The notes beneath the pieces are model-generated. The model was not told the origin of the DNA, made no database searches, and saw nothing but the letters and a program-made list of their open reading frames with translations. A DNA stretch of 11,938 nucleotides, from contig WHUX01000753.1 of the NCBI GenBank assembly GCA_015179025.1, forward strand, positions 1-11,938, written 5' to 3'. This document shows, piece by piece, positions 6,529 through 11,938 of this stretch; the first letter of the stretch is position 1, and the number at the start of each line of letters is the position of its first letter. The DNA comes from Terfezia claveryi. Taxonomy: Eukaryota > Ascomycota > Pezizomycetes > Pezizales > Pezizaceae. A program made the position numbers and the translations under genes.

Positions 6529-7586
6529 TGACCATGGATTTCATGATGGGATTGCCGAAAGACTCGGGATTTAACACTATTCTGATAGTAGTAGACTGGT
6601 GAATAAAGATGAGGCATGTCACACCTTGTCAGGACACTTGTTCTGCTCAGGAGCTAGCCAACCTCTACCTCAACAATGTGTTCCGATATCATGGGCTCCC
6701 TGAATCTATTGTGTTCGACTGTAGCCCTCAGTTCACCTCAGACTTTTGGAGAGCCTTCTGCAAGCTTCCAGGGGTTAAAGTGCATTTGTCCACAGTATAT
6801 CACCCCCAAATGGATGGCCAATCGGAGAGGATGAACGCTATTATGAAGTAATATCTGTGGGCCTTTGTCAATTACCAGTAGGATAACTGGGTTTTGTTGC
6901 TAGCCACCTGTGAGTTTGCTGCAAACAACCAGTTCTCAGAATCCTCCAAAACCTCGCCTTTCCTAGCTAACTATAGTTGGCACCCCCAGTTCGTAGATGC
7001 CCTGGCACCCCTGCAAAAAGCCTACACCCTAGCTAAGAAGTTCATGGTTGAGATTGCTGAACTTTACCATATCCTGAAAGCCGAGCTGGGATATGTATAA
7101 GCTAAGGAAGCTAAGTATACTAATAGATTACGGCTACCAGCCTCCAGATACCAGTCAAGGGACAATATGTGGCTCTCTAGCCGGTACTTTCGGACAGAGC
7201 GGCTATCTCACAAAGTCAACTACAAGTTCTTAGGTCCATTCAAGGTATTGGCTGTTGTAGGCACTCATGCCTATTGACTGAAGTTCCCTAAGGACATTAA
7301 ATACCACCTGGTTGTCCATGTCTCTGAGATCGAGCCTGCCATAGAGGACCCTCTTTTAGGACAGAAACACCCCCCACCCCCTCCCGTAGTTATCGAAGGT
7401 GAGGAGGAATGGGAGGTTGAGGAGGTACTAGACTTGCGGAAGTGGTATAAGCGTTTGCAGTATAAGGTCAAATGGCTGGGGAATGAGGAGGCTACTTAGT
7501 AACTTACAGAGGACTTGGAGAATGCGCAAGATTTGGTCGCCTTGTTCCACTAGTAATATATAAGGAAGCCTTGCCCAATAGAATAA
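6529..7586 (+). pseudogene. Gypsy pol pseudogene, 3' part: integrase core, GPF motif, chromodomain
   Basis: Continuation of the plus-strand pol after the foldback insertion. Integrase would join retrotransposon DNA to the genome. The DDE residues are visible: Asp in TMDFM (6537-6539), Asp in VFDCSPQF (6717-6719) and Glu in DGQSERMN (6825-6827). YHPQMDGQ, EFAANN and FLANYSWHP are typical of gypsy integrases. The C-terminal part has LGPFKVL (about 7230-7250), GTHAY and HVSEIEP. A proline run then leads to a chromodomain (EEWEVEEVLD and YKVKWLG, about 7404-7550), which in chromoviruses steers integration towards marked chromatin. Nine internal stops occur at 6600, 6849, 6879, 7098, 7275, 7497, 7500, 7551 and 7554; the natural terminator is probably 7584-7586. 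I detected no frameshift within this part. Confidence 0.93.
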
Positions 7587-7633
7587 TATTGTACCTTTTG
7601 AGAGTTATATGGTAGGGTCCGTCTAATACTCAT

Positions 7634-7682
7634 TTTTTTCGTTCTTCTCGTTCTTCTCATTCTTCTTATTCTTTTTGTTGTT
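7634..7682. repeat. Pyrimidine-rich TTCTTCTCG-type tract
   Basis: Imperfect repeats of GTTCTTCTC and ATTCTTCTT form a nearly pure pyrimidine run on the plus strand, just after the gypsy pol end. A noncoding 3' region or LTR is plausible; no specific function can be read. Confidence 0.6.
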
Positions 7683-7826
7683 CGGAGTTAAAGTCTTTGT
7701 TATTGCCTTTGTTATTGTTTACTGTGTTGATTTTGCTAGTTGTCATGTCTAGGCCTCCTAGTCACTGGAGCTATAGCCTAAAGGGGAAATAGTATCACAA
7801 CTATGTACTCAGTTGTCTTTATTATC

Positions 7827-7842
7827 ACCTGCAATTGCAGGT
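7827..7842. repeat. Perfect 16-bp palindrome ACCTGCAATTGCAGGT
   Basis: A self-complementary sequence capable of a hairpin or cruciform. It is followed 46 bp later by a second, related palindrome in the same TATCACCT...AGGT context. Confidence 0.85.
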
Positions 7843-7872
7843 AATGGGTTTTTGTTATTGTTGCTTTTGTTA

Positions 7873-7892
7873 TCACCTATGATCTTAGGTGA
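7873..7892. repeat. Imperfect palindrome TCACCTA ... TAGGTGA
   Basis: A 7-bp stem around a 6-base loop, in the same TTTTGTTATCACCT context as the preceding palindrome. The two look like diverged copies of one 46-bp unit. Confidence 0.8.
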
Positions 7893-7914
7893 TGGGTTAT
7901 CATTATCTTGCATA

Positions 7915-7941
7915 GCTTCCAAGATAGGGATCTTGGGAAGC
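7915..7941. repeat. Hairpin GCTTCCAAGAT ... ATCTTGGGAAGC
   Basis: A stem of 11 pairs with one bulged base and a 4-base loop. It is the third hairpin in 115 bp. No T-tract follows, and in a fungus it is not a bacterial-type terminator. Confidence 0.75.
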
Positions 7942-7968
7942 TTATTCCTTCAATTGCCCTAGCCTAGA

Positions 7969-7982
7969 ATTATATATATATA
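7969..7982 (+). promoter_or_regulatory. TATA tract, possible relic promoter element
   Basis: AATTATATATATATAG followed by pyrimidine-rich sequence (CTCCTGTCCCTC) resembles a TATA box with a downstream initiator region. AT runs are common in this window, so the call is weak. Confidence 0.25.
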
Positions 7983-8340
7983 GCTCCTGTCCCTCATATT
8001 ATCATTGGATCCTTATCCAACATCTTGTATGTGACATAATATAGGACTTTGCTTACCCTGCACTGGTATACCTTCTCTATACACCCCCTTATTCCATAAA
8101 CAACTTCGCAGCAACAACTATCTGCTTCCAACACATGCAGCAACCGCTTCCGCGTGTCTCTTGCCTCTTGCCCTTGTCCCCCATCCCAGCCTTCCCTGGT
8201 CACACATGTAGCGTTCCTATGTGTATGTTACTCTAGCTCTGCCCTTGCCTTGCCCCTAGCCTGTTCCCAGATCATATACGTAGTGCTCCTACATATGCAA
8301 TTCCCTCTTGCCACTTGTTAGGGGCGAGCCAGGTGATCAA

Positions 8341-9110
8341 GGCAATGTTGTCGGAATACAGGTATTTGGAGGGTTATTAGCGAAGTAAAGGCAAGATCAC
8401 ATAACTCGGGCCTAACTGTACATACAGGTGTGAGTTGAACTTAGAATTGGTCTTCTAACTTAGTACTTAGAACATTGCTTGGAGAGCCAAAAGCTAGATA
8501 TAGGAAGTGGGCACATATATAGGAAGCGGGGTTCATCAGGCCTCCAATCTATCGAATTGCAATATATCACCTGACCCATGACAATTCGCATACCCCCTAC
8601 CCCTGTCTACCTTGCGCCGTAATAGTACTTCCCATTTCTAAGAGGTCATCCCGACCGACTAACTTCACCACCCTGCTTATTAATGGAATTTTCGAAGAGA
8701 GTACATGCATGAGAACGGATTCAGAGGTCATACACTTCCTTACTCCAATACCCATCCATCCTGAACACATTACCCATATCTGTATAGTTGATCAGGCCAT
8801 AGCAGTTAGCAGCCATAATTAGGTATTGGCATATCCCCTATTGAGGGTAAGTCTTTTACCTGAGCCGTAACATTACTCCCCATTCCAAGGCAGCTGTCCT
8901 CAGCTGAATACAAGTTCTTCCGACCAGAGAAGACAAGTATTAGTAACAACTCAGATAACAATAGTAGCTAGGCACTGACCACGCAGTGAAATGAATGGTA
9001 CTAGACAGTATTCATTCGGTACCGTTTATACAATCTATATCCATAGGCATGGACGATTGTGTATTTCGGTTCTGCTTAGGTAAGACCTCAGAAGGGTAGG
9101 GAGATTACTA
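8341..9110. other. Noncoding stretch without a recognisable gene
   Basis: No open frame with recognisable protein features on either strand. The only structure I see is a diverged direct repeat (8588-8645 and 8829-8893). This is probably old transposon debris or intergenic sequence. Confidence 0.5.
8588..8893. repeat. Diverged direct repeat, two copies about 60 bp long, 245 bp apart
   Basis: Copy one (8588-8645) and copy two (8829-8893) share GCATA(C/T)CCCCTA, then TACCT, then GCCGTAA with a variable base, A, a variable base and TACT(T/C)CCCATT(T/C)C(T/A)A(A/G)G. A length difference separates the first two blocks. Most differences are transitions. Confidence 0.6.
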
Positions 9111-9281
9111 TGTGGGACGTTCCCGAAGGGAACAGTAATTAACTGGTGTAATCTATCTTATATGATTTGTGCTATCTAAGCTATATGATCTTGATCTGAT
9201 CGGAATATAGGCTTGCTTGCTCTGAGTGCTTGCTTGGTTGCTTCTTGTTTTTCTGTGGATTCCAGAGGGAATCCAGCGGCC

Positions 9282-9289
9282 TATTTATA
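9282..9289 (-). promoter_or_regulatory. TATA box (TATAAATA) of the LTR promoter
   Basis: TATAAATA on the minus strand, in the context GAGTATAAATAGGCCGC, about 80 bp downstream of the 41-bp repeats and followed by a purine-rich leader-like sequence. It would drive transcription towards lower coordinates if this were the 5' LTR copy. Confidence 0.55.
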
Positions 9290-9335
9290 CTCCTCTGAGA
9301 TCTGATGACTAAGGAAATAAATACAATAAAGGGTG

Positions 9336-9356
9336 GCACACCAGAAGGTGGTGTGC
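9336..9356. repeat. Hairpin GCACACCA / TGGTGTGC
   Basis: An 8-bp perfect stem with a 5-base loop, between the TATA box and the 41-bp repeats of the LTR. It could be an operator-like palindrome; its function is unknown. Confidence 0.7.
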
Positions 9357-9368
9357 TGTACAAAAGGG

Positions 9369-9468
9369 GTCATGTGGCCATGGTAATGAGTCACACGCCT
9401 TAAACGATAGTCATGTGGCCATAGTAATGAGTCACACGCCTTAAACAGAGGTCACGTGGCCATAATGA
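9369..9468. repeat. 41-bp tandem repeat in the LTR with TGAGTCA and CACGTG sites
   Basis: Units start at 9369 and 9410, with a partial third at 9451. Each full unit has CATGTGGCC and a perfect TGAGTCA (9387-9393 and 9428-9434); the third has CACGTG (9453-9458). TGAGTCA is the consensus of Gcn4/AP-1 type bZIP factors, and CACGTG is that of bHLH factors such as Pho4/Cbf1. Tandem repeats just upstream of a TATA box are typical of LTR enhancers; factor binding is inferred. Confidence 0.8.
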
Positions 9469-9667
9469 GGGTGTCTTCATATGGCAAGTGCCATGGAACT
9501 TTCCATGGCAAATTCCGTGTGCTATAGACGCTTATAAAGCAATAGGAGGTGGTAGAAGGCTAGTCCTTCAACCGAGAGGCTTAGTTACATAACATAGTAG
9601 TAATATAGGAAATACAAAAGTATATAATCAATTATATAAGCAATGAAATAACGTTCTCCATTACGCT

Positions 9668-9677
9668 TCCCCACATA
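9668..9677 (-). other. Polypurine tract of the minus-strand gypsy element
   Basis: TGTGGGGAAG on the minus strand, 16 bases after the terminal stop codon and directly before the proposed LTR. It would be the primer for plus-strand DNA synthesis in an active element. Confidence 0.5.
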
Positions 9678-9693
9678 GAAGGATTTCCTATCC

Positions 9694-11938
9694 TTACTTC
9701 TTTCGCTCTGCCATATTGGTTTCCATACATCCTAAGATTTGATGCATTGTTAATACATTAGCATTAACATGAATATCCTTAGTGTTTCCTTGACTCATGA
9801 TTCTATCTCGTTCTTGTTGGATGAGAGCTCGGGTCTCATCTCTGGTTCGTGGTCCTTGTTTTCCTTTAGTCCTTCGATGTCTCTTGAATGTATCTTCCAT
9901 ACTTCCAGTCGTACAGAAGTCTTGAAGAATTTCGGTAGTGATATCCTTGACGTTTACTCAGGAATCATATTTAGGAGTGTATCCTAGCCATCTAACCTTA
10001 TATTATCTTTCTCCAGTTCGAGGAGCTGTTCTGAATTCTAATACCTTTTCAACTTCATAACGATCGTCTTGAATTGGTTCTGGTTCCTGAGATTGTCTGT
10101 GAGGGAACTGGGTAGGATCGTTTTTATAGTAGGGTTTAAGTTTGCTGATATGAAAAGTATTATATATGAGGTGGAGGTCAGGTTGACTGGATAGGTCTAG
10201 GCTATAGTTATTACGTTTCTGATTACTAGAAATAATGGGAAATGGGCCTAGCCATTTTGGTTTGAGCTTGGGTGAGACATTTGATAGGTTGATATTTTCT
10301 GAGGAAAGCATAACTTGTTGTCCGACTGAAAATTTGGCTGTATTGGGTAGTTGTTTGTTCGCTTGAGATGCTTGAGTCTTCTTGGCCTCATATAGGTTTT
10401 GGGATGTTACCTCATGATGTTCCTTTGCTGGTACATATGCATTAATAGGGTATGGAAGTATCGATAGGCCAAGATATGCATTAAATCCAAATAGTGTGGA
10501 AAAGGGACTATTCTGTCTAGCGGCATTATACCTAGTGTTAAGTTTCAACTGTATCTCTGGTAGTTTCTGTAGCCAATCAAATCCTTCGATTTTACAGGCT
10601 CTTGCTACTTGTAGAATTTCTTTGTTCACAATTTCCGATTGTCCGTCTGTACATAGATGATATGTGGTAGACGGTTCCAACTTGATTCCTTTATTCCTAG
10701 CCCAATCTTGAAAGTGCGTTGACATAAAAAGAGTGTCGTGGTCAAAAACAATACAGAAAGGGTTTCCCATAGTCGGGACTACATGAGTATCAAAGGTAGC
10801 GGTACATTGTTCTGCTGTAAAATTATCTGAGACAAGAATAAGAAACTTGAATCCTGATTGTCTATCAACAATCGTCCAAAGTCATGAAATACAAACTACA
10901 TGATCTTCTTCAACAGGAATATTCGGGTACAAAATCGAACACTTAGTAAACACAGGTGCTACTTAAAGAAAATCCATCGATATATCAGTCCATGGCCTAC
11001 TTGGTACATGTAATGGGGTTACGAGTCCAAGTGGCACCCTGTTGGAATACTTTGTTCGTTGACAAGTATCACAACTTCTGATATAGTCCTTAGTTGGTTC
11101 TGCAAAGGACTGGCAATCATATCGGTCAGTAAGATATTTCATCGTTTTTTCAATGCCACCATGAGCGGTTGCTTCATGTGCATCTTTAATAACCAATTCG
11201 AGATAGTTCTTACCTTCGATGTTAAAGGTAGAGGGCAAGACTAGTCTCCATTGTCCTTGTCGGTTCTTGACATACAAAAATCCGTCTTTTCTTCTATGAT
11301 CCTTACGGTTCACAAAGGTATCATAGTAGTTCTTCCAGATAGGACATACTCTCATGCACGATTGATATGCGGCTTTCATACCTGTTCCTTGGTCAAGCCA
11401 GTGTGTGATGAAGTAGTCCTTGTCATCTTCCCATCCGTCGCTGATGTGCTTCTCTTTAATGAGCTTGTTGAGGGTAGGTTCGATCCTTGTGTTGAAGTCA
11501 TTGATGGTGGGTTTCTTCTCCTTGCATGTAGAAGCATTATGTCCTGAGAACTTACAGAAATCACAACGCTGTCTGGAGGTCTTGGTGTCTTGAATGAAAG
11601 AGGGTATATCTTCGTCAATGGCTACTCACTTTTTAGAACGAGTGGTGATGGTGGTGGTGTTGATTGGAATTGCATTACTGCTGCTAGCAGTTGCAGCTAG
11701 TTGTTGAGGTGCATTCCATGGTTGTTGTGGAGCAACAGGAGTATTCATGATCTCCTGTTCCATTTGTCGGTTGGTCATCTGTTTAGTAGGGTTACTGAAA
11801 TGAATGCTGGGTTGGAGAGTGAGTTGTGTAGGCTTATTAGCAATCCATCTTTTTGCCCATTCTCCGATTTCCTGGATAGCTTCTTCACGGCTAAGAGCTG
11901 GTGGAGGTGGATAAGCTGGCATTTGTTGTACTGGTGCT
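9694..11938 (-). pseudogene. Gypsy Gag-integrase fusion pseudogene lacking protease, RT and RNase H
   Basis: One minus-strand frame runs from the window edge to a stop at 9694-9696. In order it has a Pro/Gln/Ser-rich Gag tail (MPAYPPPPALSREE), then a CCHC zinc knuckle CDFCKFSGHNASTC (11565-11524). After only about 45 residues comes the sequence that normally precedes gypsy integrase (from MKAAYQSCMRV, 11379). The HHCC domain follows (HEATAH and CDTC), then a DDE core with Asp in SMDFL (10974-10972), Asp in VFDHD (10743-10741) and Glu in DGQSE (10635-10633). LGPFPII, HISKLKPY and a chromodomain (DDRYEVEKVLEF and YKVRWLGY) complete it, with a basic tail. Protease, RT and RNase H, normally about 700 residues between knuckle and integrase, are absent, yet the frame is kept. 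Five internal stops: 11626-11628, 10963-10965, 10882-10884, 10003-10005 and 9958-9960. No frameshift seen. The element continues beyond the window. Confidence 0.9.

Larger units (their letters stand above)
2400..7586 (+). mobile_element. Decayed Ty3/gypsy chromovirus relic, split by a later insertion
   Basis: A plus-strand pol reading frame runs RT, RNase H, integrase zinc domain, integrase core, GPF motif and chromodomain. That is the Ty3/gypsy order, and the terminal chromodomain marks a chromovirus, a class common in fungi. The frame is cut at 4514/6529 by a 2006-bp foldback element. Gag and protease are not recognisable upstream and no 5' LTR is visible, so the element is truncated or eroded at its 5' end. 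A purine tract AAAGGGGAAA at 7780-7789 may be the remains of the polypurine tract before a 3' LTR. With 26 in-frame stops it cannot encode a working polyprotein. Confidence 0.92.
7780..8340 (+). other. Possible 3' LTR debris of the plus-strand gypsy relic
   Basis: A purine tract (AAAGGGGAAA, 7780-7789) lies about 200 bp after the pol end, where a gypsy polypurine tract would be expected. Beyond it is noncoding sequence with three hairpins (7827-7942) and a TATA run (7969-7982) followed by C/T-rich sequence, a layout resembling U3 promoter then R. Clear TG...CA ends are absent and there is no 5' LTR in the window for comparison, so the call is tentative. A minus-strand open frame at 7994-8203 has no recognisable features. 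Confidence 0.35.
9111..9667 (-). mobile_element. Probable 3' LTR of the minus-strand gypsy element
   Basis: Read on the minus strand, the Gag-integrase frame ends at 9694 and a polypurine-like tract TGTGGGGAAG (9668-9677) follows. Then comes a noncoding block with promoter structure: 41-bp U3-type repeats (9369-9468), a hairpin (9336-9356) and TATAAATA (9289-9282). The proposed end is ...GTCCCACA at 9111. The proposed start, CGTAATGG at 9667, would be TGTAATGG in a canonical LTR, so one end base is substituted or the boundary is off by a few bases. The 5' LTR lies outside the window, so identity between LTRs cannot be checked. Confidence 0.6.

Noticed and set aside
2546..7586. Stop-codon reassignment as an explanation for the many TAG/TAA codons in pol
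   Set aside because: All three stop codons occur (12 TAG, 8 TAA, 6 TGA) and replace different residues (Gln, Trp, Arg and others), which a single recoding event cannot explain.
9181..9363. A 60-codon minus-strand frame in the LTR
   Set aside because: It overlaps the TATA box and leader-like region of the probable LTR and has no protein features.
11471..11482. A GGTTCGATCC match to a tRNA B box
   Set aside because: It lies in the Gag-integrase coding sequence, and I found no matching A box or cloverleaf around it.
11376..11618. An 80-codon minus-strand frame overlapping the zinc-knuckle region
   Set aside because: It is in a different phase from the Gag-integrase frame, which carries the CCHC motif and joins the flanking segments.

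Overview
The window looks like a repeat island in a filamentous fungal genome, probably an ascomycete. The evidence is two Ty3/gypsy polyproteins of fungal chromovirus type (both end in a chromodomain), many in-frame stops of the kind C-to-T/G-to-A decay produces, and no bacterial-type gene or operon. I see no intact host gene, no rRNA or tRNA and no CRISPR array. The species cannot be named from this sequence.

Layout. (1) About 94-1989 is a 1.9 kb foldback (palindromic) element. Two arms of roughly 600 bp, about 90% alike over the stretch I compared, enclose a core of 36-40 bp AT-rich minisatellite units, 15 forward and 4 inverted. (2) 2103-2230 is a 29-bp minisatellite. (3) About 2400-7586, plus strand, is a heavily decayed Ty3/gypsy pol relic (RT, RNase H, integrase, chromodomain). 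It has 26 in-frame stops but almost no frameshifts, and no recognisable gag, protease or 5' LTR. (4) 4515-6520 is a second foldback element with hAT-like signatures (TAGNG ends, perfect 8-bp target duplication GCTGCACC). It sits inside the integrase region of (3), and removing it with one duplication copy restores the frame exactly. Its arms carry the same minisatellite family as element (1). (5) 4863-5909 is a third element nested in (4), with ends GTTCTGGTCC/GGACCAGAAC and several CCATACCGGTATGG palindromes. (6) 7587-9110 is noncoding, with a purine tract, three consecutive hairpins, a TATA tract and a diverged 60-bp direct repeat; part is probably LTR debris. (7) 9111-9667 is the probable 3' LTR of a minus-strand gypsy element. 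It has a TATA box and 41-bp tandem repeats carrying TGAGTCA sites. (8) 9694 to the window end, minus strand, is that element's coding region. A Gag zinc knuckle is joined in frame to an integrase and chromodomain, with protease, RT and RNase H missing and only 5 internal stops.

History, by inference. The plus-strand gypsy inserted first, the hAT-like foldback landed in it, and the third element landed in the foldback. The minus-strand gypsy is less decayed and so probably younger or less mutated. Nothing here seems able to move on its own. The most distinctive signal is a pair of large foldback elements with unrelated ends but a common minisatellite, whose variant units are kept in mirrored order in the two arms.
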